Source of the DNA: Camarhynchus parvulus
Taxonomy: Eukaryota > Chordata > Aves > Passeriformes > Thraupidae
Length of the DNA stretch: 64,000 nt
NCBI RefSeq assembly: GCF_901933205.1
Contig: NC_044572.1
Location: 89,680,965 to 89,744,964 of the forward strand
Direction: 5' to 3'
Part shown: positions 1 to 14,317 of the stretch, in pieces
Position numbering within the stretch: position 1 is the first letter of the stretch
Layout of the letters: every line of letters begins with the position of its first letter
The notes under the pieces: generated by a model
What the model was told of the DNA's origin: nothing
Database searches by the model: none
The model's input: the letters and a program-made list of their open reading frames with translations, nothing else
Program-made: the position numbers and the translations under genes

Positions 1-3000
1 TTAACACCTCTGAGGAATGCTCAGCAGAGCCCATAATACTCCCTCGTGTCTATACATGTTAGTATAGCAACTCTGTACTTTCCTAACAGCCCAGGCACTC
101 TTTCCTTTTCTTATTTCTTTAACAAATGTATTGAAATTAGTATATTGGCAAAAAATAGTACATTGGCAAAATTATCCATGACACAAATGTGCACAGCAAA
201 ATATTTGATGCTATCAAGAAATAAAGACCCTAAATTAGAAAAATTTTGATTTACCATGAGAGGTTTTTTAAATAAATCACCACTTAATTACTGTAAAAAA
301 CCAAACAACTCTGCCTTTTTAATTGGCAGCTGGGCAGTACATTCAGCATCGTCCATTACCAACTGCAGTACACACAGTCAATTAATTTTTCATTCAGAGA
401 ACCTGCACTCACATTCTCACACAAACTGACACACACATACCTGCCATGCTTTTCCTCCCTCTCTTGAGCATTAACTACTTGTATATAAATGCATATGCAT
501 GAAAATATGGACTATTAAAATAAAAATAAAGATCAACATTATATCTTTAGTTTCTCTTCCTTTAAAGATTGCTGCATATTTTTTTAGTTTTAGAAGTGCT
601 GCCAAATATAAAAATGTTTTCTCTTAAAAGTAAGTAAATAAACTAGCTTATAAGGATTTTCTGACAATTCAGACTGTTACTTAGTTCTAATATCTTTACC
701 AATGAACAGCTGAAAGCTATTTCCCCCCAGCCTCTGTGGATCCTTTTTTTTTCTCCGTTTATTTCTTCAGTTCTTTTGCACAGCTCATCTCTTTATGCTT
801 AAAGATTATTTTTACAAAGACTAGAAGTCCTACATGGATGCACTCTCAAACACACAGAGAACTAGGAGCTCATTCTCCTTTTCTTCCCAAGTTGTTCTCC
901 ATATAACTTACACCTTACATGTCACAAAGCTTTTGAATATTTCTAATAACACTTTACACTTCAGGTTCTGAGACATCTTCTGCTGAATAAGCGCTCACAT
1001 ACATGAAAGCTGACTTCAAGACCATCCCTGTATGCACATACAAAAAGAATTCTTACATAGCAACAAATGCTATGAAACAGGTGACAGCAAACAACTACCA
1101 AATATAAATTATGACAGATTTTTAAAAAGAGCATGTATATATCCTTTAAAAAAGGAAATGCACCTGCTGTCTGTACTGTAGCTAAAGCCTCCCACTCAGC
1201 CTCGTGCAATCAGCAAAAACTAACTTCTTTCCCACTAGATCTATGATTTTCTTAGAGAACTTCTGACTTACTCACGCTTCTATTCTTGGCCTATTTAGAG
1301 ATAACTATTCAGTGGAGGCTTACAATGAGCTTCTGGATCTTAATCCTGTTGTCTCGATTAGTCTCTCTAATGATTACACAGTTTGATTGCCTCAGAGGGA
1401 GGTGGAGAAGAATGGGGTAGAGTGAAGGGAGCAGTTTGTGTAGTCCCCATTAGCTCCTGATTACAGGAAAAACAAGATAGTGTCATGTTGTCTGAGTTCA
1501 GTGGGGAGGAAGGTAACGTGCCTCAGAATAATTCTGTACAATCAAGAGATTAGATGGATTAAATGTAACCAAACCTTTCCTAAAACAGAAGCAATGAGCA
1601 ATATGTTTTTAAATGGTAAACACTGACTAATTTGTTGACTCATTTGTGAGTGTCTACTAACACAGCAAGAGCACTGGTGAGAATAAAGCAGCTGCCCATA
1701 CCTGTTTCCATGCTGAATCACATAGAATGGATTTAAGATTGCTGTGCCTATATGGCTTTATTCATTAAAGATTTCTGTCCTGCTCTCTTTTCTGACTAAC
1801 TGGGCAATAAAAATACAGTATTTTCTAAAACTATTAATTTTTCTGTACCTTTGGGGGATCAGAACAAATGAGTGAAAACTAGCTCACTTGGAAGAAATTT
1901 TCATCAGCCCTTTCTTCTAGATATGAGTGATTTAGACTTTGCATTTTTTATTAAATTTGAAAATGGCTTTCATAACAATTAAATCAGAAAAACAACAACA
2001 TACATTTATTTGCTAATACCTTTTGAAAAATTATACAAAAAAAAGCCTAATACACTTTTCATTTTTCTACTTTTGATCATTTCTTAAATTAACAAATAAT
2101 GATTTCCTTATTTCATTTTATGAAAATACCTCATTATTTGATGTAATGTATGGAAATGCTTTATCAAATGTCTTCACTGTCTGGAGAACAATTTAATCTT
2201 TTCTGCAATCACGGTGCTGTCAGATGCAGAAAGCAATATTCACTCTGCACAGAAAAATCGTTTTTAGTCCTCACAAGACCCCTACTGTGTGATAATATTC
2301 ACAGCAGTGAGAACACAGGAGCATATCTATTCTCTCTTAAAAGCTTATAGTGATGGCTTAAACTGAGAACAGCAGCTCCTCCAAATCCAAAAAACTATAC
2401 CACCCTTATCAAGCAAACATCATCTGTGATGCTTATTAATTCTTAAAAGTCATTTATCCCTAATGTTAGCCTGCTCCTCCCTTCAAGGCACAACATTCAG
2501 AAGAGAGGAGTAACTGCTGTGAAGTATGAGAGTTACATGTCCCAAAATGATTTGGAAACCAAGTGCAACGCCTTCCTATACGTACAGTAACACCAGAAGA
2601 GCGGAGGAGCTGTGGTCTGTCCCTTGCTTTCCTCACAGCAGCAAAATAAAGATAAGTTTATAAAGTTAATGTTAAATAAGACTTTATAAGGAATTTAGGT
2701 AATTGGTTTAAGATTATGTATCATCAACAGAAATTAGTAAGGCAATCTGTGTAAGGAGAGAGACTATATTTTATGAGGTTAGGCAGTGTAACTGGAAAAT
2801 AGAGATTTCTGAAGTCCTTTATCAGAGGAAATGCAGGAGCTCTTTGCTTCCAAAAATGTTTTAGTGCATGTAACTCCACTTAGAACCAACTCAAGGATGT
2901 AAGAATGAAAGCAACAGCACAGGAAAACTGAAAGTTTACAGCTAATGTAGACACATGCCCTAAAGCTGACAACAAACTCAAAGCCTGGAAAAACTTTTTA

Positions 3001-3088
3001 ATTGCTCTTGGCTTCAGATCCCTGGCCCTCAGTCATCAGGATGGGTCTCAGACTAGCATTCCCAAATCTCTTTAATTCATAAATGCTT
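1..3088. other. AT-rich unassigned DNA, no gene seen
   Basis: This stretch is AT-rich single-copy-looking sequence with stop codons frequent in all frames; the longest open frames are about 60-80 codons and resemble nothing I know. There is no CpG-rich promoter-like segment and no recognisable transposon end. A short CA-rich patch lies near 410-440. The only motif singled out is the 12-bp palindrome at 489-500, listed separately. I see nothing else to annotate. Confidence 0.6.
489..500. promoter_or_regulatory. Palindromic POU-dimer (MORE) motif match
   Basis: The sequence ATGCATATGCAT is a perfect 12-bp palindrome identical to the published MORE (palindromic Oct-factor recognition element) bound by dimers of POU proteins such as Oct-1. 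The motif match is seen directly; function is inference. It sits in AT-rich DNA, where such words are somewhat more likely by chance, and no neighbouring gene is visible. Confidence 0.3.
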
Positions 3089-3495
3089 ATCACAGAATCG
3101 TAGAACAGCCTGGGTTGGAAGCGACCTATATAGTTCACCTGGTTCCGACCCTCCTGCCATGGGCAGGGATACTTTTCACTAGACTCAAAGCCCCATCCAA
3201 TCTGGCCTTGAACATTCACATGGATGGGGCATCCATGTCTCAAAGCAACCTACTCCAGTGTTCCATCACTGTCACAGTAAAGAAACTCTTCATTATGTCA
3301 AATCTAAATCCATCTTTTTTCAGTTTAAAACCAATACCCCTTCTCCTGTTGCTACAGGCCCTACTACAAACCTTGTCTGCTTCTCTTTTCCAAGACTCTT
3401 TAGGTAACGAAATGCCACAATCAGGTCTTTCCTGAGCCTTCTCTTCTCCAGGTCGGACAACCACAACTCTTTCAGCCATTCCCTATGGAGTAAGG
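3089..3495 (-). mobile_element. CR1 LINE, 5'-truncated 3'-end fragment
   Basis: Read on the minus strand this is the 3' end of a chicken-repeat-1 (CR1) non-LTR retrotransposon. At the right (5') edge is the conserved stretch encoding the 'ctggagaagagaaggctc' segment (about 3435-3455). The middle carries the 'atggatttagatttgac' region (about 3297-3318). The left edge holds the diagnostic tail 'cttccaacccaggctgttct' followed by the CR1 terminal octamer-like 'gattctgtga' (about 3089-3120). The CR1 reading frames lie further upstream and are absent, so the roughly 400-bp copy is the usual 5'-truncated dead insertion. Two minus-strand open frames inside it (2998-3243 and 3240-3479) are by-products. 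Divergence from the remembered consensus suggests an old copy. Confidence 0.93.
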
Positions 3496-6400
3496 ACAGC
3501 TATCTACACAGACTTTCTACCGATGCCTAAACTGGATAGCTGTCAGAACCACCCTTTCCCCATTTGGAGTCAGAATCTGATGTGTGCTCACCTTGTAATA
3601 GGACATAAAATGAGTAATGGTGGGGAAAGAGATTTACTGACAATCAGAGTAAAAACTTGCAGGACTGAGTTTTCCAAATACAGGCACCCTTCTTGCTGGA
3701 AGCTCAGCCTCAATTAGAAAAGTATAGGCAGTAGTTGACTTACAGATCTGAAAGGACAGGTTAACATGGGTGTTTTAACAAAAAAAAAAATTAGTGATTT
3801 TCAAATAGTCATCCCAAAATTGCACTTTTTTCAGATCATTTGTTGAGTAACCTTAGTAACGATTAAAGGAATTTAGGGATTCTTTTGACACATCGTGCAT
3901 CACAAGCAGAAGCTAGAAAGTCACAACACTAAAAAAAGAAGTTGTTTGCCCTAGGCATGTTTCAGCTTACTGTCAGCTCAGTTGGTTCTAGTGTTTCACT
4001 TGTAATAGCTCCCTTGCTGCACTTATGACTAATAACAATAAAATATTAACAAAATAGTTTTCCTTGGTGGTGACTCTAGAGACAGGAATGAAGGACCCTG
4101 TTGTGTCCTCTGTTTTGTTTCCAGCCTGACAAGTAGTTTTGCTCCATTGCTACTGTAACATTTTGATGCCAAAGGGACCAGCGACAGCAGTACTGCTGTA
4201 TTCACCTCTGGTCTAAGAATAAACAGCCTGCTATGCTCTCCTCACCTTAGAGGGAATTTTTTTTCTGCAGTGTCTCTTCCTTCTCAGCTAGAACTTCCTA
4301 ATACCCTCCAACTTCCTTCAGCTTTTCCCACTAGTCCCAGATGTTGCTAAAAGACACAGTGATGCTTTCCGTCCTTGGGTTGCCTTGCTGCCCATGTTGA
4401 GCTCCCTTTCATCTCTTCCAGCTCCTTCTGCACTCATTCAGCCCTCAGCTACAGACCTGAGAGTTCTTCCAATTCCCAGAGCCTCCAGAGTGATGCTTTC
4501 TTCAAAAACCAACTCTCTTCCCCCTGTACTGCAATGATGGATGTGAAATGTTTGCCAGTTCTCAGAAGGCTGTCCTGTAAAATCACCCCAAAATACCCAA
4601 CAGATTAAATTTGAAATTTGTAACAATGTATTTTTATTTCACTTTAATTACTGCTTGTTTGTAAACATGCCTACAGGTCCCAGGTGACATTGGGCACTAT
4701 CCATAAGAATAAAGAGTCCTTGATAGTTTGCCATATAAATTTAAACAGACCAAAGATAAAGGAAGCAGATACTATAATTCAGATTATCTCATTTCACTCC
4801 AAAGTACAGCTGAATTTGTGCAAAACCTGTGGCAACTGCAGCAAAAGTGTTCAGGCTGTACTGTGAACTTGATACTTTGTATACTGAATTGAATTTTTAT
4901 TTTATTGTTTTCTGTTTTTTTGTGAAAACTTCATGGGGTTCTAGGACTTACAGAATTATGGTCTATTTGTTTCAGCACTAGTGCCAGATGAACAAGGTGT
5001 CTGTTAAGGGTTTCTCAAACATCTCATTCAAGCTAAACTGTGAAGAAAATTTGGTTCCTTTAAACCAATTAAGATCTATGTTTTTAATCCCTTCGGTGAT
5101 GTCACATGAATGTACAATTGTATGTGCAAGTTAGGATGTATTCTTAGAGTAAGAGCAAATAAAATTTAAGAGAATAAAACTAAACTAAACTAAAATAAAA
5201 TAAAATAGTTTGAAAAAGTCAGGCATTAACCAATAATACCTAGGCTGACTTTTGCATTGTCTGTGTAGTTTGTAGCCTGTCATTCAAACCAAGTGATGCC
5301 TTTAAAATATGTTTTGCAAATGGTGTGACAAGATTGGCAAATACTTGTGGTGCCACAGATTCCCCTTTGTCCTCATGTTGTGATTCTCACCTCTTTGTGG
5401 TAGATCCACAGTTTATCCTCTCAGGCTTTTATTCTGGTGCCTTTTTAATGCTCACACCAGTCAACTCCAATTGCAACATCCCTTGGCATTGTAGTGGTGA
5501 TGTGATTCACATTACCACTGGCAATTTATCTCCTGATAATTGCCTAATTAATTTACTGTGTAATCACCATTGTTTCCAGGAACTTGTTACATGATTGCTG
5601 CCTCATTTCCACAAAGCAGCACTTCTTGATTTTGACAGGGTTGAACCATGTGATGTTTGAAGTCTTGAGAACTTCATGATGTCTTGAGTCTTGAAAGCCA
5701 GTTTGTCATAGCTCAGATGTGCAAGCTGAGTCCACTTGAGGTGTGCCATCATCCTTATATGGGTAAAAACAATCTCTCGCTAAGCTCCAAACCAGAATAT
5801 TTCTGTGATTAACTTACACATTCACAAAAATAAATACATTCTAGATACATGGAAACTTCTATCAGTTAGGAAAATTTCAACAAAAATAGACATGCTAAGC
5901 CCTGCATATGTCACAGTATGCTGCAGGTTTTATTTTTCTAAGTGTCTCTTTTATATACTGCAGACTCCATACTTTTCCACATTTTCTGTACTTTGCTTCT
6001 GTTTTCAACCCAATTACTTTTTTCTTAAGATTTCTGTTGCATTTTTCTAAACTCTTGCATTTCATTCACTCATTGAGAAGAATTTTTAAACAAGATTTTC
6101 AAGGCATTTCAAGAAGAGGCAAATGCTGTCTTCTCATCCCACAGTCATACAAAAAACAGGAAAAAGTGTCCCCAGTGATTCACTACAAACATGGTACCTT
6201 ATAAATGCTAATTTTTATCTTCATTTTTCTCATGCACAGGTGGATTGCTCATTTTTGTACCAGCTCTGTTCAGTTTTGGAAAATTGTAAAAGGAATCAGT
6301 ATCTTGAACTGCAAGAATCTTTGCAATTCAAACTGACAATTTTTCCCCAAATTCTTGGATTGTCTAAGCATTTAATAACCTACAACCAGGACAAATATTG

Positions 6401-9400
6401 ACATAAATGAGGATTATGTCTACAGATCAGTAGCAGAAGCAGAGTTGGACAGTGTTTTTGGGCAATCTGGGAACTAATCAGTGGGATTTAATCCAGCATG
6501 TGACACACTCTTTGATTCAATTTCTTGTGCTGGAGGCCAGGGACACCTATTCTAAACCAGACTTTTGAACCTCCCTGAGAATACTGAACACATGACACTG
6601 GATATGACCACATATACAAATAGTTAGAACCGAGTCTGGATTCAGATGAGACCAAAACCACTTTTTCTATTGAATACTTCTCCAGTGAGACAGGCCAGAA
6701 GGGTGATGTTCACTATTGTTTAAATATCTGCCAAACTGCAGCTTTAATATTAATGGCTTATTCAGGTCATGCCATTTCTTAACGGGTTTTTTTGTATCAT
6801 CCTCTATGATATTTATGCTAATGGCCAAATACTTTCAATGAACTTAATTTCCAGCTTCAGTGAAATAACTTCTACACATCTAATTTAAAAAGTAGAACAC
6901 TTAATTTAAACAGAATATACATAAAAGGATTTTTTTTCTCTTTTGCCTTATACTGCTATTGTTAAGCCTGAATCAGATATGAAATCTAAGCTTGTTACTG
7001 GGAAAAAATCTATTCACATTCAAAGTTTAATGTTACTCAGCTCTCCATACAATCACTGCAATAACACTTTATCTGCCTATTATGAGTGTCCTTGACAGAA
7101 TGTTCGCAGAGCTAATCATTTCCAGAAAAAAAATAGACATGAGGGTAAGAGGATATGTACATATTTTTATATATGTGTGTGTATACAAGTATATATGCTC
7201 TTGGAGCTGGTTTTTTTCTGCTCTGGACATTTGCAACTTCTTACTGAAGTCATAAGTCTTCCTATAAATCACTGTAACCCAAGCAAGGAAATCAAGGCTT
7301 CAGGATTCAGCCAGGTTTATAAATTCTTTCAATTACATAAATAGTTTTGAAATTCTTAATAACAATTGCTGTATATTGATTCATACAATCAATGGTATAT
7401 TTATTCATTCATCTTATTGAAGAAAATGTTATCAAATATAATCCCACTCAGTGGTTATTATGGTGAAATCACATATCCAAACAACAGAAACCTTCAGAAA
7501 GGTGTGGCATGATTCCATTAAACTATTTACAGTTGCTGGCCAAATACACATTCTGGTACCACTTTTTTTAACCTCCTAATGAAACCTAATACTGTGGATT
7601 GGAGTCTATCTCCTCAAAACTGCAGCTTACAGGATACCTCCGCGGTGCATTAATCTTTTAACCCCTTGAGGCATACTGAACATCAATTACACAGTGCTGC
7701 TGCCCAGAGGTGAGATATGTGAGCTGGAGCTAAAGACAGACTACAGCAGCAGCATCTTATGCACAGATCATGAGCAATCCATCTTCTTCAGGGTGTGGGG
7801 GCAGGACAACTTTGGAAAGCCATCAAGGCGTAATGCTGTATTTGAGTGTATTTGCGGCTAAAACTAACTTGTCACACAAGGAAGAGCTCGCAAATCATCC
7901 TGACCCTCCTGACCCTGTGCAATCTGCGGCTCAGGAGCACAGGCTGTTAAAGAGCCTCACAAGGTCCACACAAAAGAAGCAAGAAAGGACACTCACAACT
8001 ACCCTGCAGTTTAGGAGCAGTATGGGAAGTAAATACCACCAGCAAAATTGAGAGTTATCATTGGTACTGCTTAAAGACAAGACATAATCCACTTTGATAA
8101 AAAACAGGGCAAATCAGCTCAAAAAACACTATATGAGCCCCCTGCTACCGAGATTTCCCAGCAACTGCAAATACTAAAAAGTGAGTTTTTCCTACATAAT
8201 AAAGCTCCCATAAAAGTTGCAATAACTGTATGCCTGCTCTATATGTCCTTTTAGGCATTAAGTTTATTCTTAATGCATTCATCGCATTAAGACAGTAAGA
8301 GTTTTTATTGCTTTAGGAAGTATAAATCTAAAATATACAGAGTGGTTATGAACTTCAGCTTGCTTAAGGATACACAGAACTTGTCAGGGCAACCAGTACT
8401 TGCTGTTATAGGACTAGATGCTTGTGTCATATCACATGAATACCTTTTATGAGTAACTACCTACAGTTTCATCAAGGCTTGCCTGGATGCTCTGACATGC
8501 TGCTCTCTGTTCAAAAACTCACAAAAGCAGCTGGTTCAGGAAACTTCTAAAACACTGATTAAAAGATTGACTGACTAAGGATAACTGTATTTGAATAACT
8601 GATGTGTTAGATAATGATAGATGCATTTTCCAAAGATTTTTAATGAGTCATCCTGCAGCTGAAAAAAGGGAATGAGGAGCCAGGAAACAACAGTGGGGTC
8701 AGGCTGCAAAACTAAGACCTTATTACCTGCTTTTTATTGGTTTTTTATTTCTATTTGAGAGAATAGCATGGAAATAAAAGTCTGTATTTGTGTGTGTTCA
8801 AAACTGTACATATCTTGATACCTATTGCACAGCTAATGAACTATCAAAATCAGTGCACATTACTGGACCATGTCTTTCTTTGGAAATAGTGGGTGTACCT
8901 TTTCCTGAGGCATTTTTTTCCTGAGGTTGGTATTTACTGCCTGCTCAATAACTTCTCTGAATTTCATCTCTAAACTTCTAATTATTATCTAATTAATTAA
9001 TTCATGTTTCATCAGACATGGCTATTTACTGTGTTTTAAGACTATTTCCCATTTTAGAGATGTCCTTTAATATAAGAAGTGATCAATGCTGGCTAAATGT
9101 GTAAAGGCATAAATATTTCTCTAGAAATCAGATAGAGAAGCTACTACTGTAGCGGTCTATTAACTCCTGCTGTTTGTCCAACCATTGTCTGTGACATCCA
9201 TAAGTCAGTCAAGGCTGTCTGCTCCTGCTCACCGTCACCAGCACCTTCACAGATGCAGATTTTTAGAAAGCAAAGCAGTTTCCATAGGTCTGTGGACCTG
9301 CCCAAAGTTCCTCAGTAGCACAGGCACAACTAAATTTGTCAGCTTTAAGATAAGGAACAAATAACTTACTTTTTTTCATACATAGGGTGGTAACATTATT

Positions 9401-9959
9401 TTTTTTTTACTGCAGCAGAGCAGGTGCCATCTTCTACTTATGCCCAGTCTCTGCCTAAAGACAGCTGAAGTAACCCCTATTTGCCTCCTGTTTCTACTCT
9501 TGCCTTCATTTGAAATACTATCAGTATCTTAAGTACCTGAACAAAGGCATGAAATATTTAGGAATTTGCTTGAACTGTATAACCAGAGAATTAAATGCAG
9601 TAAATAAACACTCACTTTAGGAAAGTCAAACATTACATAGATTATAGCTCTTCCCAGAATTAGTATGTTGCAGCTGCAGAAGCTTGCTGTGATGGTAAAT
9701 ATCTTTATACAATCACAGCCTTTATTCAAGGGGAAAAAAGACTGGATTGAAGTTGGGTATTTTGCACACACATAAACAGACTTGAACCTGGCAGCAGAAG
9801 TTTGGGCTTGCTGAAGTTTGTGGAGTCACTGATTTTAGTAGGGTTAGGGTCTCATTCCCTCTTTTTTATTTTAATTATTGGAGGGGTTGGCAGCGTCTTT
9901 CATTAGTGGAGCAGTAAGGGATAGTCTTAGCTCTCTTAGATCTTTAACTTCTATATAGA
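3496..9959. other. Unassigned AT-rich DNA with minor simple repeats
   Basis: No exon, promoter island or transposon terminus is recognisable. Open frames stay below about 100 codons. Local features are a pentanucleotide A-rich patch at 5174-5207, homopolymer A and T runs, and a GT/TA-rich patch near 7155-7200. Pieces near 4240-4600 and 7640-8040 are less AT-rich and hold the longer open frames (for example 7770-8051). Their translations match nothing I know, and they may be eroded repeats. Confidence 0.55.
5174..5207. repeat. (TAAAC)n/(TAAAA)n pentanucleotide microsatellite
   Basis: Three or so TAAAC units pass into three TAAAA units, a short pentanucleotide tract with one base substituted between halves. 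It lies in AT-rich sequence with no transposon body recognised upstream. Confidence 0.85.
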
Positions 9960-10170
9960 TAAAGCTAATCTAAAATGGGCTCCCTCTAAGGTTAATGGAT
10001 GCAGATAGACATCTCCAGAGGGTGTTTCATCCCACCTAGTTTTGATGTATACCAAGGAAGAACTGCCCTCAGGAGATGCATGTTTCTCTCTGCTGATTAT
10101 AGAGAAAATATAAATGACTAGCGCATTTAGGTGTCTAGCTTTCAGATAGTTAACTTTACATTAAACAAAT
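9960..10170. repeat. Possible relic of an old dispersed amniote repeat
   Basis: The segment contains 'gcagatagacatctccagag', 'gtgtttcatcccacctagtt' and near its end 'catttaggtgtctagctttc' followed by 'agatag'. This style of alternating AGGT/CATCTA words in unique DNA reminds me of old, highly diverged dispersed repeats in bird and reptile genomes. A second patch with related words (atgtctaaatgcaggcatct) lies at about 15275-15298. I cannot name the family and the orientation is unclear; the call is by resemblance only. Confidence 0.22.
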
Positions 10171-13100
10171 ACCACTCTGAATAGAGATCTAGATGTAGGT
10201 ATTTTATAAATTCTTGTGATCTCACTTGCAAAATGAAAATAAAAATTCAGAATAAAGAAATGATGCACTAAAGCTGCTGTATAAATGCATGCAAAGAAGT
10301 TAATGGGTCTCTCCCAACACCATTAAACTTTCCATAACATTCTAGATAATCCTTATTTCTTTGATTGGTCTGAGTAAAGTAGTTTTATGTTATATTATAT
10401 ATAAAGCCGCACAACTAGAGTAATAGTCTTTGCTTTCGTACATGGACATACCAGCTTCTGTGTATGGCTTTCAGAATGTCTTACCAACATTAATGAAATT
10501 AACTTCCCTGTGAGTAAAATAGTTCTATTGTGTTTCCGATACAGCTGTTGAAACCGCAGCAGCACACATGGGATAGATTCTAGTGCTTCAGAACTACAAA
10601 GTTTCATTTAATGCCCAACTTATGAAACAAAGACTTTTGAAAGTTGCTTTCTGGAGGAAATTATTCTTGGCAGCAGTGCCAAAATTACAACCGTCCTTCA
10701 TTTTTGTGCAACCTGTGATTGGCAATTTTCATATGAGAGAAGATTAAAATCAGACATGCTGAGATACTCTAAAATCTTGTTGAATGAATAAATATATTTC
10801 TATGGCATTTTGGAGGAAGATTTGCAGATTAATATATGACATAGTCCTATCTATCACAATACACTTTACATAGTATGTTGAGTGTATATCATAGAACTAG
10901 TTGGGAAAAAGTTATAACCATTATTTTTTAAATGCTTACCCTTTGAGCACAGAGTTTATTCTGAATTAGAATAAGAATATGTTAAGATAATTATTAAAAT
11001 TATTATAGGAATATTTTTAAAATATTGTACCTGTACTTATGGAAAAATATGTTTAATTTCATATGTCAAAAACCACCTTAGAGCTGTATGCTACTAGGTA
11101 ATCATGTATTCTATATATTATATAATCTGCATGTTTACATGTATCTATGCAGAGCAGAGAGATTGAGAGATAAAAAGCCAGTAACATTGGAAACTATGTT
11201 ATAAATTTCAGGAGATTGTGATTTATTATTTTTGATCATTGAGAAATGTTTTTAATACATTTTTACAAGCATATAACTCACTGTGGGAAAAAAATTTCCA
11301 TATGCTTTTTTAAGTTGTTCATAAACTTGTTCCTTGATATATCATGAGTGCTTTTTGAAATCACTAGTATTTTGAAAAAGAAAATTAATCACAATAATAT
11401 TGACTAGGCTGGAATGTTTTATGTATTGAATGAAAACCTTATATTGTTCTGTCACTTACTAGTGCAAAATTTTAGCATTTTTGATCATAAAAAGGATCAT
11501 TCTCTAATTTATGAAAATAGGTGAATAGGACTTCTCAAATGTAATCTTTATATATAGATGAGTACACATCTATATGTACATTCATGGGCCTGTATGAACA
11601 CAGAAATTGCAATGACTTTGCATTATATTTTATACTTTTAATTATCTCTCTCATTATCTACTCTGACTGTCAGAACATTCCTACCATTAGGAACAAATTA
11701 GCTGTCCTCTGTCCTTAAACAAGCATTACAGGACTTGCTTCTAAAGGCCCCCTGTAGTCCAGAGAGAAATCCATGGGCCTCCAGAGATCACTACACACTG
11801 TTTGGAGCCATCCAGCTCTGCAGCAAATTCACTGATCCACTAGCTTCTGTCAAAATAAAACTGTTGAGCTTGTTTGTAGGTAGTGCACCCAGTTCCCATT
11901 TCCAAGAAGAAATTGGAAGAATTTATTTCTGGATAATTTTGCTCAGCATCTCTCCTGCCTCACCTCACTCAGCCCAAAATACGTCACTCAGGTTTTTTAA
12001 GGTGGGGTTTCTCCCCTATGGGAGGCAGACAGCTCACAGAGGGCTGCTCTTTGTATGTGACTGTTCTTGCCTTTCGGTATATGGGAGAAGAATAGATGAC
12101 ACTGGCTGAAGACTCACAACAAAGAACGCTGGGTGTCTGAAGCATGCAAGGAATACAATACAGGACATTTCTCCCTCTCAAGTTTGCAGTCTGTTGCAGC
12201 CACAGGGCTTTTCTCAGCAGATGAGCTTACCTGCCTTAGCATTGCTTTTGGATCTTGGTGCCAGAAATACACAGAAAAGTATCTACTAATTATCTGATAA
12301 ATGTGTTTGTTCATGTCTGAAGTGCAGCTTATCTAATTGCCAGTGCCCTTCCTATCTTCCTCTAAGGGGTGGGTTTAGCTGAGAATTCTCCCAAAGAGCT
12401 TGCTTTTCATGTGAGTAATTATGTTCTTTGCTTGCTTCGAAGGGATATTAGCTCATCTGCCAATGGCAGCAAAGGAAAAAATAATCTCAAGGAGATTCAG
12501 ATCTAAAATAATACAGAAGCAAAGAATTTTGGATTTGTGGCTTTAGACTTCATTAAAATTAACATAAAGTTATCAGTGAGGCTTGCTAGAAACTACTAGG
12601 AGATCTGTGTTACTGGAAATGCTGTCTTCAGGGCATAAACTTGTAAGGCCAGGTCACTAATCAGTTTCATACTTGGGAGCCAGGAGATTGGAAAAGTAAT
12701 AAAAACAATCAAATGAACAAGAAAAAAAAATAGAGGTTATTAAAAGTGTAAATTCTTGCAAGCTCTTGCAAACTTTCCAAATCTCTTCACAACCATTTAC
12801 TCATCTGAAACGCCCATAACTTTCTGGGTGCTAGCAACTTCAAGGCCCAGATATCCCTTTCCTTATGTTTTGCAAATCTTTAGGAGCTACTACCGACCTG
12901 CAAAAGCCAGAAAATGGTTTAGCTTCTTGCTACGTCTACTGCACTTAGACCAAGAGGAGAAGGACTCAATCCATTTCATAGGATATGTATGCATTGACTT
13001 GCCTGGAATATGGCTGAGCTTATTTAATACAGTAGAAAGCATTAATCTGGATAACAAAGATAACTTGTAATATATTTTACATATGATTTAAAATAATGTT

Positions 13101-14317
13101 TGCATTTCTCAGTAGAACAATCATGGGGCTGAAGGAGAATGTTAATACAGTTAGTTATGTAGGTTCATTTGAACATAACCTTCCATCTTGATTATTCTGA
13201 TACAGGAAGATACTACCCCTTCTGCCAGTACATATAATACAGCCTCATCTCAGCAAAACACATTACAATTCAGCATAATTTCACTGAAGGCAAAAAAAAC
13301 CCCAAGATTTGGAACATTCACAGAAGACAAGCAATTATAGGAGACCAATGCATCTTTATTTTATTTATCAGGTCATTGTGAGTTTTCCAACACATCCAGA
13401 GAGAAAAATGGATGAAATATAAGTGAAACAAAAGTATGGCAGTGTCCAGCACATCTTAGTAACAAAGAAAAAAATTTCTGTTTCTCAACAGACTAGACTT
13501 GTGTAAACTCTCAGATACCCTAATCTGACTATAAATTTACCCTTCTAACACCTTATTGTCCTCCTTTTGACTTTTTCTTCTGAATACATTGTGACTGACA
13601 TGGTTGTCTGTAAACCCCACCAAAGTGGGAAAATCAATTAAATAATTATCCATTGTTAGAAGTAATGCAAGGAGCTGCTACTCCTATAGGAATACTTTTT
13701 CAGCAAGACAGCACAATTAGATGTGGCATCCTTATTTAGAAGATGTGCAAATTAACCATGGAAGTACAGTATTCCTGGCTGAGTGGAAATACCTACATAG
13801 ATGTTATTTTAATACCTTATCTGTACCACAGCAGATGTCTCACAGCAGCGTTCCACGCAAGCATTGTCTTGTAAGAGGGGAGCTCAATACTGAAACACAG
13901 AGAGGTTCTATCTCACAGAGACTTCAAGCTTTTGAAGAAAAAAAAAGGGGAGACTAAGATACACTGAGAAAAATATTAGTAAAATAGACTACTGGACTGT
14001 TATGGCTAATAGCTTTTGTGCCAGTTGCACACTCCATTCCAAAATAAGATAGGAAGAAACCCAGATGATTTCTGGCAGAAGCACTATGGAGAAAAGTAAA
14101 AGCATTGCTGCAACCATTTCTTTGATGCTTCCATAAACAACTACAAAGAAGTATGAGGATTCAATGGCAAGATGGCAGACGGAGACATTCAAAGTTCCCT
14201 GATACTGTTATGAAACAAGAAAACTCCTGCAAAATACTTTACGCTTTAGCACAAATTTGAAAAAAAACCCGAAACCAAAGATTGCCAAGTAGCCTGGAGG
14301 AAAATTATATAAAAGAT

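Noticed and set aside
2998..3479. Two minus-strand open frames of about 80 codons
   Set aside because: They fall inside the CR1 3' end, downstream of where the element's coding regions lie, so they are by-products of the repeat.
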